Shown in pieces: positions 34,996-43,631 of a stretch of 60,090 bases of DNA. Both the position numbers and the translations under genes were made by a program. Origin of the DNA: a virus; the IMG/VR virus record IMGVR_UViG_3300037193_000242, positions 1 through 60,090 of that record. The stretch is one strand, 5' to 3'. The notes under the pieces are model-generated. The model did no database searches. It was not told the DNA's origin and saw only the letters and a list, made by a program, of their open reading frames with translations. Each line of letters opens with the position of its first letter. Position 1 is the first letter of the stretch.

Positions 34996-35265
34996 CTAGT
35001 TCTGAAACCCTGTGATGATGCCGGTTGCGAAGATCAATGCGCCACATACGAGTAGACCGGCAGGCCATGTCCACAAGATGCCGCTGGCGACGGAGACAAT
35101 GATGCCACCTACCAGCATCAGAACGATAGATGTGACCGCTCGGGCCAATGCGGCGCGTCGTGCAGCACGGACCACATCCTCTTGTGTCAACACCCGTGGA
35201 TCGCCGGGACGACCTCTCATCTCCCCATCGAACTCGGGCTTAACATCGTCGGGCCAACGCGCCAT
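34996..35265 (-). CDS. Two-TM membrane protein
   Basis: An 89-residue protein with a charged N-terminal part followed by two hydrophobic segments (VTSIVLMLVGGIIVSVASG and WPAGLLVCGALIFATGIITG) joined by ILWT. Start ATG overlaps the preceding stop (TGATG). Placed between the portal and a zinc-ribbon-tailed protein. Function unknown; small membrane proteins beside packaging genes can serve in entry or exclusion. Confidence 0.7.
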   Translation of the reverse strand: MARWPDDVKPEFDGEMRGRPGDPRVLTQEDVVRAARRAALARAVTSIVLMLVGGIIVSVASGILWTWPAGLLVCGALIFATGIITGFQN

Positions 35266-35681
35266 CAAAGGTCACGTCCTCGATACGGCATGTCCTCGAC
35301 GCCGAGGTCTTCCTCCCACGTCCCCATCATCTTCATCTCTCGCTTCGCCCTACCACCACAGGTCGGACAATCCTTACTGCACTGCATCCCGTGAGGGTGC
35401 GGGTGGAAACCACAGGCACGAGAGTGCGGGCGCTCATCCTCCTCCGGTTCCTTCTTCGGCTCGTCTACGACTTCAGAGGTACTGAGAACTTCGGCCACCT
35501 CCGTCGGAAGGGACATGATGCCGGTGACACCAGCAACGAAGGTGAACTCCGCGTCGGGGAACCGCTTGATCAGTTCCTCCTTGGCTTCCTTCGTCTCCTC
35601 CTCGGTCCAATCGACGTTGAGCGCGAGGAGCACCTTGTCGCCCGGCTTGATGACGAGACCCTGCATGATGATGATGTTCAT
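35265..35681 (-). CDS. Small protein with C-terminal H..HG..C...CPTCGGR zinc motif
   Basis: A 138-residue protein. Residues 1-45 show repeated hydrophobic and Thr/Glu/Lys segments (VLLALNVDWTEEETKEAKEEL) with an alpha/beta look. The C-terminal part holds HPHPHGMQCSKDCPTCGGRA, a zinc-binding knuckle also present in another protein 15 kb away (50927-51292). The start at MNIIIMQGLV was chosen because the longer frame runs through the papain-like gene; AGGAAG lies about 12 bases upstream. Function unknown. Confidence 0.65.
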   Translation of the reverse strand: MNIIIMQGLVIKPGDKVLLALNVDWTEEETKEAKEELIKRFPDAEFTFVAGVTGIMSLPTEVAEVLSTSEVVDEPKKEPEEDERPHSRACGFHPHPHGMQCSKDCPTCGGRAKREMKMMGTWEEDLGVEDMPYRGRDL

Positions 35682-35707
35682 AATGTTGTTGTTCTTCCTG
35701 TGAGGTG

Positions 35708-36430
35708 TTACGCGATCTTCACGGACAGACGGTTGCCTGCCACGCACGCCTCGCCCTGCTCCGAGAGAAGGCGGCTCAGGTTCTTGGCACTGATCCACGC
35801 GTTGCCGCCCAGACCATAGGACTTGCCCCACGAGTTGCGCCACCGGAACATCTCGTGAGTGAGATCGTCGTCATCAGGGTCGGGGAAAGCCGGGTCGTAT
35901 CCGGTCAGGAGGATGCAGTGTCCACCTACCCACAGACCATCGACCTGAACGATGCCGTTCTCATCGGTCTCGTACATGCCTTCGTACCAGTTGATGCCGA
36001 GGACGACAGGACCGGACGTGATGAGAGCGTCCCGAACATCATCGATCCCGAAGCACCACCGGTAACCCTGCATCATGCCCTGCTCTTCGATGGTCTTCGC
36101 ACCGGCGAGCACGGACGTACCGTCATAGTTCTCGCCTTCCCACTCATCGATCTGTCGAGCACGGCGGTAGACCTTCAGCGCATGAGCCTGCGCCTGAAGC
36201 GTCGATACACCTACCTGCGTCCGTGGACGGGCCAACAGTTCCCCAGTCCACCCAAACCCCACGCACGCGCCCTCACGGCCCTGATCCAGCACAGGACCGG
36301 CATGCCACAAACGACGAACCTTCGGCACTGACTCACCCATGACCGCTCGCATAGGGAAGTTTCGACTCTTCGGATCGTGTCGGGGTGCCCAGTCGAGTAC
36401 GCGCTCTTCGTTCGGAATGACCTCATTCAT
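35708..36430 (-). CDS. Papain-like (C1A family) cysteine protease
   Basis: A 240-residue protein with a complete papain-like catalytic set: oxyanion Gln50 and Cys56 in VLDQGREGACVGFGWTGELL, His171 in VGGHCILLTGYD, and Asn199 in RWRNSWGKSYG. The Trp after Asn and the surrounding Gly residues are typical of C1A enzymes. No signal peptide. It lies between the terminase and portal genes, so virion maturation, ejected protease or action on host proteins are all possible. Start ATG with ATGA overlap of the upstream gene. Confidence 0.85.
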   Translation of the reverse strand: MNEVIPNEERVLDWAPRHDPKSRNFPMRAVMGESVPKVRRLWHAGPVLDQGREGACVGFGWTGELLARPRTQVGVSTLQAQAHALKVYRRARQIDEWEGENYDGTSVLAGAKTIEEQGMMQGYRWCFGIDDVRDALITSGPVVLGINWYEGMYETDENGIVQVDGLWVGGHCILLTGYDPAFPDPDDDDLTHEMFRWRNSWGKSYGLGGNAWISAKNLSRLLSEQGEACVAGNRLSVKIA

Positions 36431-36969
36431 CAGAAACTCCTCTTCATCAGGTAGTCAGGTAGCGGAACCATCGGGACGTTCTGCCCTGCTAGTTCATGAG
36501 CGCAATCCGAGAGAAACTGCCAGACCCCGTTGTGCAGGAACGAATGGCAGTTACCCCACGTACACGGACCCTCGTGGTTGGTGCGGTCGTGTCCGTACAT
36601 CCACTCATCTGAGTCTTCTACGTCGTAGTAGTTCGTGATCTTATGTAATTGCTCTTCACAGTTGTCGTGATCCTCGCACGGCTCGACGGTGTGCGACGCC
36701 TTGCACGTCATCACCGTGGAGTAGGCAAGCAACGATGGATTGAAGGTCGGGGACTCCAAGTTCCCATCCCACTCCCACGTCGGCATCGCTTCACCGTTCT
36801 GACGACTGCTGTGGAGCGAGCCGTCCGGTCGATGGAACACCTCGACGGTGAACGCATGCGCGCCCTTGCAACCGGGGCAGTAGGTGAGTACATGCCGGTA
36901 GGCAGGGTACGACTCACCATCGGACGGTGCGTAGTTGACGGTGGCTTCTCGTGCAACAGGGTTTGTCAT
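36430..36969 (-). CDS. DUF6527-like zinc-containing protein
   Basis: A 179-residue protein with CPGCKGAHAF near the start, WEWDGNLESPTFNPSLLA in the middle, and CHSFLHNGVWQFLSDCAHEL plus AGQNVPMVPLP at the end. These segments match the plan of DUF6527 proteins found in phages and prophages, with probable zinc ligands. Function unknown. It overlaps the terminase start by four bases and the papain-like gene by one. Confidence 0.7.
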   Translation of the reverse strand: MTNPVAREATVNYAPSDGESYPAYRHVLTYCPGCKGAHAFTVEVFHRPDGSLHSSRQNGEAMPTWEWDGNLESPTFNPSLLAYSTVMTCKASHTVEPCEDHDNCEEQLHKITNYYDVEDSDEWMYGHDRTNHEGPCTWGNCHSFLHNGVWQFLSDCAHELAGQNVPMVPLPDYLMKRSF

Positions 36970-38483
36970 GCCAACAACCTCGATCTCTTTCCGAATGCGA
37001 TCTCGTTGAATGCTCCGGTCACTGCATCGACCTGATCGTCGTGAGCACCGTTCGGGAACAGGGTAACTTCATCGAGAAAGGCGACGTTCCACGCACCCTT
37101 CACCATGTCCACGTTCCCGGCCTCCGCTGCCGAAGAGAATGCACCGGCTCGCGACTCCTTCGACCCGCTGGACCGGACACCCTTGAAGTTGAAGCCATAT
37201 AGGACGTTGCGCTGGTAGTGGCTGATCGTGTTGACGCCACTCGACCCCGGCTCCTGCTCCATCGCAATCGGGATGCGCTGCCCATCCAGCATGGCGGTCT
37301 GTCGGATCACACGTTCCACCTCGTGAGGGCGACCCTGCAAGCGGACGATGTCATCAATGCTCCATCGACCTTCAGGCGACAGAGTGACAAGAGCACCCAC
37401 GGTGTAGTCGGAGTCATCGTTCACAGTCGCGGCCAAGTCCCAGAACCGGTACGTCATCGCACGGCGGTCACCTTGGAACGGAGGAGTATCGATCACGTTG
37501 AACCAGTGACGCTGGAACATCGCTCCGTCAACGTCCACATCCCAGTCCCCGCGCAACAGGCGCTCACGGTCCACCGGGGACAGGTGCATCAGGTTCTTCT
37601 CGTACGACTCCTGATCCAGTGACGGGTTGTCCGTCAGTCGAGCCGGTACGAACGTCGCTCCACCCTTACGTGTCTTCGGGTCCACGAAGTGCGCCTTCAC
37701 CCAGAGGTGGCCGATACCACCGGGGTTCGTTGCGCTACGCATCCGCAGAGGGACATCGAAGATCGTCATGCCATCGGGTGCCGCTGTGTACTGAGTGGTG
37801 ACCTTCGGGTCGGCGAATGCTTGCTTGCACTTCCGGCGACCGAGTTGGGTGACGTGCTTGTAGTACACCGCGCCTGCGTGGTTCCGGTATGCACGGAGAG
37901 CCGTGTTGCAGTTCAGGCAGTTGATCTGAGGTCGTCGGATACGGGAGAACATGTAGTTGTACGTGGTCTCCTCGAAGTGCGTAAGTTCATCGAACCCGAC
38001 GAACTGGTACTCAGCCGACTGGAACTTGTGCTTGTCAGCATCGCGTCCGAGGTAACCGAACTGCAACCGGGCAGGGACGTTCGGGTTGGCCGTAGGGAAC
38101 TCCCAGATACGACCACCATCACGCGGACGTGCAGGGGTGTCACCCAGCCACGTACGAGCACGGTCGAGAATCGCGCCCGGTGCGTTCAGGTCGGGCCACG
38201 TACGACGAAGGATCAGTGCGGAGTAACCGGGGACATCGACGTACTGCATCGCCGCCATTAGAAGAGCATCGGACTTACCACCACCGGCTGCACCGCCATA
38301 CATGGCTTCTTCACCCGGCACGTTGAGGAAGACCTGCTGCACCGGGTGAGGGATATGCTTGATGTACGGCTCCACCAGACGCGGTACAGCCAATTGCAAC
38401 ATAGCCTCGCGCTGTTCAGGAGACAACGCCAAGACCTTCGCCATGATGTCCGGTGGGATGCGCTCATCGGCAAGCGTTGACAT
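36966..38483 (-). CDS. terL: Terminase large subunit
   Basis: A 505-residue packaging ATPase-nuclease. Walker A is GGAAGGGKS at 63-71; Walker B is FVGFDELTHF near 161-170. The nuclease domain has YRFWDLAATVNDDSDYTVG and ends with an acidic HDDQVDAVTGAFN. Residues about 187-220 form an inserted knuckle (CLNC, then HVTQLGRRKC) with three or four likely zinc ligands. It forms the packaging motor with the portal. The small subunit candidate lies 10 kb away, rather than adjacent. Shine-Dalgarno AGGAGTACGCA. Confidence 0.95.
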   Translation of the reverse strand: MSTLADERIPPDIMAKVLALSPEQREAMLQLAVPRLVEPYIKHIPHPVQQVFLNVPGEEAMYGGAAGGGKSDALLMAAMQYVDVPGYSALILRRTWPDLNAPGAILDRARTWLGDTPARPRDGGRIWEFPTANPNVPARLQFGYLGRDADKHKFQSAEYQFVGFDELTHFEETTYNYMFSRIRRPQINCLNCNTALRAYRNHAGAVYYKHVTQLGRRKCKQAFADPKVTTQYTAAPDGMTIFDVPLRMRSATNPGGIGHLWVKAHFVDPKTRKGGATFVPARLTDNPSLDQESYEKNLMHLSPVDRERLLRGDWDVDVDGAMFQRHWFNVIDTPPFQGDRRAMTYRFWDLAATVNDDSDYTVGALVTLSPEGRWSIDDIVRLQGRPHEVERVIRQTAMLDGQRIPIAMEQEPGSSGVNTISHYQRNVLYGFNFKGVRSSGSKESRAGAFSSAAEAGNVDMVKGAWNVAFLDEVTLFPNGAHDDQVDAVTGAFNEIAFGKRSRLLA

Positions 38484-38501
38484 TGCGTACTCCTGTGGAG
38501 G

Positions 38502-38918
38502 TCAGTGTTCTTCCGAATACTTCAGTACCTCATTGATCTCTCTGTTCCGGCGGTAGAGGGAGGACTTGGTGTCCACCACCACTCGCCACGCCCAGAACAG
38601 GAAGTGAGCGATCACGACACCATTGGTCGGCTCGCCGTCCTTCAGAGGTAGGGCAATGATGATAGCCCACCCGAGGAATAGAAGACCGCCCAACACATTG
38701 CGCGTCAGGCGGAAGCGAGCACTTGGGACCATCATGGCGAGGCCAACGGTGATCTGCATCATGCCAAAGGTGAACCTCGGAAGATGATCAAAGGTGAGGT
38801 TCGTGATTTTGTTCTCGATGAGGATGTCAGGCGAGAACGCGGTGAGGCATCCGAAGATGATCAAGAGGTACGCAACGTACTTCGTACACTTCGTGACGTA
38901 CTGCGAGTACGGGTCCAT
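38502..38918 (-). CDS. Multi-TM membrane protein
   Basis: A 138-residue protein with about four hydrophobic segments (YVAYLLIIFGCLTAF, FTFGMMQITVGLAMMVP, LGGLLFLGWAIIIALPL, AHFLFWAWRVVV). Three transmembrane spans are clear; the fourth is shorter. It lies upstream of the terminase, apart from the lysis cassette. Shine-Dalgarno is weak (GGAAGCAGTCCCGCAC), so the start is less certain. Function unknown. Confidence 0.62.
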   Translation of the reverse strand: MDPYSQYVTKCTKYVAYLLIIFGCLTAFSPDILIENKITNLTFDHLPRFTFGMMQITVGLAMMVPSARFRLTRNVLGGLLFLGWAIIIALPLKDGEPTNGVVIAHFLFWAWRVVVDTKSSLYRRNREINEVLKYSEEH

Positions 38919-38995
38919 GTGCGGGACTGCTTCCGTGAGTGGGATAGGCCGAAGCAGGGGCAGCCCACGTAACTACCCCCGCTACCGGCCCTACC

Positions 38996-39250
38996 CTACT
39001 CCTCCGTCTGCTTTTCGCACTCCGGATCAGAAGGATCGTGCTCGTCACCGAGCCCCTGACGACAGACGTAGCACCATGCCACGACGGACTTGTAGGGATC
39101 GACCTCAGCGTTTCCCGGTAGCCCCGTAACCTCGCCACCGGGAACTGTGACTTCCTGCCCTTCCTTGTTGTACACGACTTCGTGCTCCTTCGGGATCGGT
39201 GTGACAAGAAGACGCTCAGCAACTTTCACAAGTAACTCGAACATCTTCAC
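38996..39250 (-). CDS. Small protein with C-terminal CxxC, unknown
   Basis: An 84-residue protein. The GTG start gives MKMFELLVKVAERLLVTPIP and lies within a GTGA overlap, 8 bases after AGGAG; an ATG two codons later is possible. It has a Pro/Gly middle (EVTVPGGEVTGLPGNAEV) and one CYVC pair near WCYVCRQGLGDEHD plus a Cys close to the end. May bind zinc. No family recognised. Confidence 0.6.
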   Translation of the reverse strand: MKMFELLVKVAERLLVTPIPKEHEVVYNKEGQEVTVPGGEVTGLPGNAEVDPYKSVVAWCYVCRQGLGDEHDPSDPECEKQTEE

Positions 39251-39480
39251 GAAGCCTTCTCCTGTTCCTCTACGTAGTCGATGATACGCCCCGCAATGTC
39301 TTCGAGGTCGTATAGATCGTCCACGGTGAAGATCGTGGTGACGTTCTGCGGCCCGAGGAAGATGCGCCACCGCCGTTGGGACGGATCGGCCTTGCGCTCC
39401 TCTTCATTGGCCGCGTACGTGCCGTTGGCGTCGGTGATTCGCCGCCCCGTTCCACGCCACTGAGGCTTACCTCTGGTCAT
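39247..39480 (-). CDS. Small acidic protein, unknown
   Basis: A 77-residue protein with a basic N-terminus (TRGKPQWRGTGRR) and an acidic C-terminus (IFTVDDLYDLEDIAGRIIDY). Overlaps both neighbours by four bases. No family recognised. Confidence 0.58.
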   Translation of the reverse strand: MTRGKPQWRGTGRRITDANGTYAANEEERKADPSQRRWRIFLGPQNVTTIFTVDDLYDLEDIAGRIIDYVEEQEKAS

Positions 39481-40253
39481 CCCTTCTTCACCAGCATGTA
39501 CTCGATACCTCGGGTCTCGTGGTCCGTGAAGAGAGGACCGCCATGTCTCTTCGGAAGAATACGGAATGTGTTCCGAACCTTGATCTCGGTTCCGTCAGTA
39601 CCGGGGATGGTGAACAGGTACTCGATGCCGAGTTCGCCGTGAAACCTTGCACCGACCTTCATCATCTCGCTAATCCAGAGTCGGTAGGCCCAACCACCCT
39701 TGCGAATGTTGGCGTCGAGTTGACCGATGATCGCGTGACCGGTCTTCTTCAACTTCCGCAAGAACCTCACGAACCTTCGGATGTTCTTACGGAGCATCTT
39801 CTTCCGCTTCGGGCCGTCACCGTCCTGATCACCTCCGACTACGAAGTGACCACCAACTTCCCAGTGTTTTAGAAGACTCGCTTTGTGGCTCAGCAGGGAA
39901 GCACGGAACCACCGCGACTCAGAGATGCCAGCACGTCCGAGATGGCTCAGGGTCACCTTGCTCTTCTCGCGGGTGAAGATGGCACCGTTCCACAGGTTCG
40001 GCTGGCCCGAGGAGACTGGCGTCCTCTTGCCGCGCTTCACACCGGGGTACGACGCCCAACGGTTGCCGGGCTTGTTGAAGAGTTCTCCCAGAGCATCCCA
40101 GTAGTAGTCCCACCGGAACTCCTGCACCACTAGAGAATCGAAGTGCTTCATAAGATGCTCCATGTCAGCCTTGACCGCCTCCTTTCGCATGGGAGGGTTA
40201 CCGCGCTCGTTGGTACCCGCGAACTGAAGCCACGGCGTGCTGTTCTCTGTCAT
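39477..40253 (-). CDS. Endonuclease/exonuclease/phosphatase (DNase I fold) protein
   Basis: A 258-residue protein with the order of motifs of the EEP superfamily: FAGTNERGN near the start (Asn), LVVQEFRWDYYW (Glu), HFVVGGDQDGDG, IIGQLDANI (Asp and Asn) and TDHETRGIEYML (Asp-His). These give the metal- and phosphate-binding residues of DNase I-like enzymes. It could cut nucleic acids or remove phosphate groups. The middle is unusually Lys/Arg-rich (KRKKMLRKNIRRFVRFLRKL), suggesting nucleic-acid binding. Shine-Dalgarno GGAGGGAAAACCA. Confidence 0.75.
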   Translation of the reverse strand: MTENSTPWLQFAGTNERGNPPMRKEAVKADMEHLMKHFDSLVVQEFRWDYYWDALGELFNKPGNRWASYPGVKRGKRTPVSSGQPNLWNGAIFTREKSKVTLSHLGRAGISESRWFRASLLSHKASLLKHWEVGGHFVVGGDQDGDGPKRKKMLRKNIRRFVRFLRKLKKTGHAIIGQLDANIRKGGWAYRLWISEMMKVGARFHGELGIEYLFTIPGTDGTEIKVRNTFRILPKRHGGPLFTDHETRGIEYMLVKKG

Positions 40254-40453
40254 TGGTTTTCCCTCCGCTTGGTCATCCGCCCAAGATCACGACTGATGCC
40301 CTCTGACATGCGCTGACATTCCCTCAGTTGCCCTTCTAAGTCCTTGAGTTCCTTACGAGTGTCATCGACCTGTCTCTGTAGAAACTTCTCGTTCTGCTTG
40401 CACGCTTCGAGTTCGGTCTCTAGTACCTGCCTGCCAGCATCGCTCAGTTCCAT
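40250..40453 (-). CDS. Short coiled-coil protein
   Basis: A 67-residue, strongly helical protein (VLETELEACKQNEKFLQRQ, TRKELKDLEGQLRECQRM) that should form a coiled coil. ATG at MELSDAG is preferred because the ATG six codons earlier lacks any purine-rich site. It overlaps the EEP gene by four bases. Function unknown. Confidence 0.58.
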   Translation of the reverse strand: MELSDAGRQVLETELEACKQNEKFLQRQVDDTRKELKDLEGQLRECQRMSEGISRDLGRMTKRRENQ

Positions 40454-40454
40454 G

Positions 40455-41402
40455 TCACGAACTTTCTTCATCGGGGGAGGTGTCTACGAACACCATACCG
40501 AGCATGTCCTGTAGTCGTTGCGGTACCGGAAACTTGTTGAAGTCGAGGATGTCCTCTTCCTTGTTGACATATCGCACGAAGGGTCTGATCCACTCAGGGG
40601 TGTCCCGCATGAGGTCGTCGTACAGCGAGTAAAGAGCGTGGATGCAGTGCTTATCGCAGGGGTTGTCGGAGCGTGCTGTCTTCGCGCAGATGTGAAGGTG
40701 CGACGTAGCCGGATTGAAGTCCGCGTGCTCGTACTGGGGAACCTTCACAAAGACATCGTTGATGAGTCGGTCCGCGTGACGGGCACCCCGCTCCTGTGGT
40801 GTCTCGACCTTCTCGATGGGGTGCACACCATACGCGGGGTTGGGTTCCTCCGCGACGAGACTCGCCCCGAAGAACGGGCTCTGCTGTCCCGGCTGTACTT
40901 CCGGCACGGTGATATCCGAGGGAAGCGCCTTCTCTGCCAAGCCGAGTGAAGAGGTCCGCTCGTGCTCCAACATGTCCCGCAGCGGGTCGTCCAAGTCTTC
41001 CGGACGCTTCACTTCGAGATGCAGTCGCTCTTCAGGCGCGAACGTGTACGCCGGACCGTAGTTGAGGGGTGCCGTACCCGTTCCATCGTCTTCGCAAGGA
41101 TAGAACTCGCCCTTGGTCCCGCACATGATCCACTGGCCGTCCTTCACACCGACCCACGTCTCGTGCAGTTGGTCGTACACGGCGGCGGTGATGTCGCTCG
41201 ACCAGTCCTCATCGGCGATGTTCTGCCACAGCGTCTCGGTCATGCCGGTGGCGCGTCGCTTCAGGAACACGTGAGCACCCTGCACGATCTGTACGTCCGG
41301 CATCGCGGCCAGACGCTCCTTGATCCAGTTCCGAACGTCAGCGAGGTTCTTCCCCGTCCATCGGATCGCGTGAACCGGGATCGGCTTCTTCACGAACTCC
41401 AT
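40455..41402 (-). CDS. Actinophage GEFYPC-family protein
   Basis: A 315-residue protein. Its first 120 residues match a recurrent actinophage family: VHAIRWTGKNLADVRNWI, then VKDGQWIMCGTKGEFYPCEDD. The C-terminal half has Cys and His residues (HLHICAKTARSDNPCDKHC) that could bind metal, and the end (FPVPQRLQDMLGMVF) looks folded. No function is known. ATG set by AGGAGAAGACTG and the upstream stop. Confidence 0.7.
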   Translation of the reverse strand: MEFVKKPIPVHAIRWTGKNLADVRNWIKERLAAMPDVQIVQGAHVFLKRRATGMTETLWQNIADEDWSSDITAAVYDQLHETWVGVKDGQWIMCGTKGEFYPCEDDGTGTAPLNYGPAYTFAPEERLHLEVKRPEDLDDPLRDMLEHERTSSLGLAEKALPSDITVPEVQPGQQSPFFGASLVAEEPNPAYGVHPIEKVETPQERGARHADRLINDVFVKVPQYEHADFNPATSHLHICAKTARSDNPCDKHCIHALYSLYDDLMRDTPEWIRPFVRYVNKEEDILDFNKFPVPQRLQDMLGMVFVDTSPDEESS

Positions 41403-41824
41403 CAGTCTTCTCCTGCCTTCTTGCGAGTGTCGGCGTAGTCCCCGACGAACCACACCCGGTAGGGGTCTTCTCCGTTGCCGTGATGCGGAGCGAACACACG
41501 AGCACCGTTGACGATGAAGAACTCACCGGCCTCGTGATCTTCGACCTGCCGAATCCGATCGAACAACCACCCGAGCCACGTCGCTTCGTTGTACGTGGCA
41601 GGCGGCACGATGAACTCGTGGCGCACACGGATGATCCGGTCGTGGTTGTACGAGTCCGGCGTCTGTGACACGACGTAGAACGCGTACCCACGGACAGAGC
41701 CGTCCGCGATGAACGGGGCCATGTGGAACTCCCACCCCGGCTTGTACTCGATGCTGTTCACAAGGTCTCGCAACCCCGGTGGCTCGAAGAGTTCGGGCAT
41801 CACCGTCCTCACTTCCTCTCCCAT
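41402..41824 (-). CDS. Conserved small protein, unknown
   Basis: A 140-residue protein with NSIEYKPGWEFHMAPFI and RIIRVRHEFIVPPATYNEAT. This GW.F then r..H.f.vP layout occurs in many actinophages without known function. The first ATG follows AGGGAATCCGATC; an ATG eight codons later (MPELFEPPG) also has a ribosome site, so the start is uncertain. Confidence 0.65.
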   Translation of the reverse strand: MGEEVRTVMPELFEPPGLRDLVNSIEYKPGWEFHMAPFIADGSVRGYAFYVVSQTPDSYNHDRIIRVRHEFIVPPATYNEATWLGWLFDRIRQVEDHEAGEFFIVNGARVFAPHHGNGEDPYRVWFVGDYADTRKKAGED

Positions 41825-42279
41825 GATCGGATTCCCTTCCTCGCGTCTCGCACTTGCTTGCTGGTGGGCGACTCGCCCTTGGTCAGACCGTCCCAGTAGG
41901 TGCAGAGGTCATCGATGCACTGCATGACCGTCTGTTCGGTCCACGGCAAGGATAGACCGTCACCCTCCTCACGTGGAACGTAATGAATGTGAAGATGGAA
42001 CACAGACTGAGTGGCAGACCGTCCACGACTGGTGATGAGGTTGTAGTCCCCGCCCACCTTGTGCGCGTAGGCCGATGCTGCCGAGAAGACTGCACCCGCC
42101 GTGATGGGTGATTCACCCGCGTTTGCGATGTGCGCCCTCGGTATGAACAACCGATGTCCCGGTACGACAGGATTCAGAGGCTCGAACTTGTAGACGATGG
42201 GACGGATGGCTACGCCCACCGCTCCAACGATCTTGTCGATGTGACAGAACGGACAGTCCGGCTGGTGGTTGGTGTTCAT
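41809..42279 (-). CDS. HIT-family nucleotide hydrolase/transferase
   Basis: A 156-residue protein. It opens with CPFCHIDKIVG, typical of HIT proteins, has VVPGHRLFIPRAHIA in the middle and the histidine-triad motif VFHLHIHYVPR (HxHxHxx). HIT enzymes split nucleoside phosphoramidates or dinucleoside polyphosphates. A phage copy could act on alarmone or adenylylated products. The start at MNTNHQP follows GGAGGCGGT. It overlaps ThyX by four bases. Confidence 0.88.
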   Translation of the reverse strand: MNTNHQPDCPFCHIDKIVGAVGVAIRPIVYKFEPLNPVVPGHRLFIPRAHIANAGESPITAGAVFSAASAYAHKVGGDYNLITSRGRSATQSVFHLHIHYVPREEGDGLSLPWTEQTVMQCIDDLCTYWDGLTKGESPTSKQVRDARKGIRSWERK

Positions 42280-43190
42280 ACCGCCTCCACCATCTCGCGC
42301 ATCTGAATCCATCCGTCGAAGTTGCCGATGGGAGGAACGTCCACGAAGTAGCGCGGCTGTGCCGGATGCTCCATCGGTGACCAGTGCGGCGGGTTGGCGC
42401 CACGGAGTCGCCGGTACAACTCGATGTCCTTGTCGATGGACCTCTGACCATCATGCGTCAGGTAGGACACCCGTGCACAACGAGCGGCAGACACACGTGC
42501 AGCGTGCGACTTGAAAACCTGCACCCGGCGCTCAGGGTTGGTGTGTCTGAGCGTCTGATACCCCGGCATGTTGTTGTCCAGCCAGTCATCGAGTTCGTAC
42601 GCGTCGTCCCCATCCCAGTCAAAGTACGGCGCATGCCACTGGTCCAGTCGGAGTTGCTGCGGTACTGAGTTGTTCAGAGCATCCCTCATGTGTTCCGCCA
42701 CCGCACGAATCTCCGGCTGCGCGAGGGGGCTACAACGCTGTGAGAAGAAGTTCTCCCACTCCGTCGAGGACACGATGATCTTGTGCCACATGAACGGTTC
42801 GAGGAGACGATTCACGATGGACTTGTGAACGCCAAGGGAGGAAAGCACATCTGCACTGGACGCTGCGAACTGAGCCGCCATCTCCCACTGGCGCACGATG
42901 TCGTCTACGGGTTCGATGATATCCCCGCCCTGCATACCTTTCTGCTCAGCACGCCACTCCAACGGGAACGCGGGGTTTTCTATCACTCGTGCAATCTGCT
43001 TCGCAACCGGGATGGCCCGACTGCTCGCGCTGTTGCGGCTGAACTTGCGATGTGTGTTGAACTCTGCCAACACGAACCGGTGACACTGAACCTCCATCGT
43101 GGTCAGTCTGTGACCTGCCAGGCTCACACTGTCTGCGATCACCTTGGCGTAGGAACCACGTTCATCCCCGAAGAGTTGCTGATCCATCAT
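42276..43190 (-). CDS. thyX: Flavin-dependent thymidylate synthase (ThyX)
   Basis: A 304-residue protein that makes dTMP from dUMP with FADH2 and methylenetetrahydrofolate. The ThyX signature (R)HRxxSxNxxSxR is visible as THRKFSRNSASSRA. Other family segments are VQCHRFVLAEFNTH, WEMAAQFAASSADV, and FFSQRCSPLAQPEI. The first residue of the usual RHR motif is Thr here. Either of two adjacent ATG codons can start it; AAAGGAAACCAAGG precedes them. Overlaps the upstream gene by 29 bases. Confidence 0.9.
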   Translation of the reverse strand: MMDQQLFGDERGSYAKVIADSVSLAGHRLTTMEVQCHRFVLAEFNTHRKFSRNSASSRAIPVAKQIARVIENPAFPLEWRAEQKGMQGGDIIEPVDDIVRQWEMAAQFAASSADVLSSLGVHKSIVNRLLEPFMWHKIIVSSTEWENFFSQRCSPLAQPEIRAVAEHMRDALNNSVPQQLRLDQWHAPYFDWDGDDAYELDDWLDNNMPGYQTLRHTNPERRVQVFKSHAARVSAARCARVSYLTHDGQRSIDKDIELYRRLRGANPPHWSPMEHPAQPRYFVDVPPIGNFDGWIQMREMVEAV

Positions 43191-43437
43191 CCTTGGTTTC
43201 CTTTGTCTCGAAGTAGTCAATTAATGATCCTTTTACGAACAGGTTCGGGAGCGAGTCTCGAATCCGTCGGTGCATGTCACTCATCCAAAAGGACTCGGCC
43301 TGCCAATAGGTCGCGATCCCATAGATTCTGAGTTCAACGTATGTCCGCATCGCGAGGTCATGAACGTACCTGCGTCCCTTCACCCGTTCCGCTTCGATCA
43401 TCTTGTCCCAAAGGTACTGCTCTTCCTGTATGTGCAT
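43162..43437 (-). CDS. Small helical protein, unknown
   Basis: A 91-residue protein rich in aromatic and charged residues (YLWDKMIEAERVKGRRYVH, IATYWQAESFWMSDMHRR). Predicted mostly helical. Its end overlaps the ThyX start by 29 bases. No family recognised. Confidence 0.58.
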   Translation of the reverse strand: MHIQEEQYLWDKMIEAERVKGRRYVHDLAMRTYVELRIYGIATYWQAESFWMSDMHRRIRDSLPNLFVKGSLIDYFETKETKDDGSATLRG

Positions 43438-43631
43438 CAGTCACCTTCCCAGAGGAGAGGTTCCTTCTCCTCCTTCTTGATCGATGGTGCTGTGAAGCCG
43501 AGAGAGTTCGTGTTCGGGACGTACGGCTCATCCGTGTCCTTCGCATCCCTAGACGGCTCTGGGCCACCACCCTTCACCAGCGATACAGAATGCCGCTGCC
43601 ACCGCTGCTCGGGCCATCTGTACCCGTCCAT
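43437..43631 (-). CDS. Small protein, unknown
   Basis: A 64-residue protein (starts MDGYRWPEQRWQRHSVSLV), probably flexible in its C-terminal half, where Pro, Lys and Glu dominate. The ATG lies 8 bases after AAGGAG; a TTG one codon earlier is the alternative. It shares one base with both neighbours' ends. No family recognised. Confidence 0.52.
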   Translation of the reverse strand: MDGYRWPEQRWQRHSVSLVKGGGPEPSRDAKDTDEPYVPNTNSLGFTAPSIKKEEKEPLLWEGD

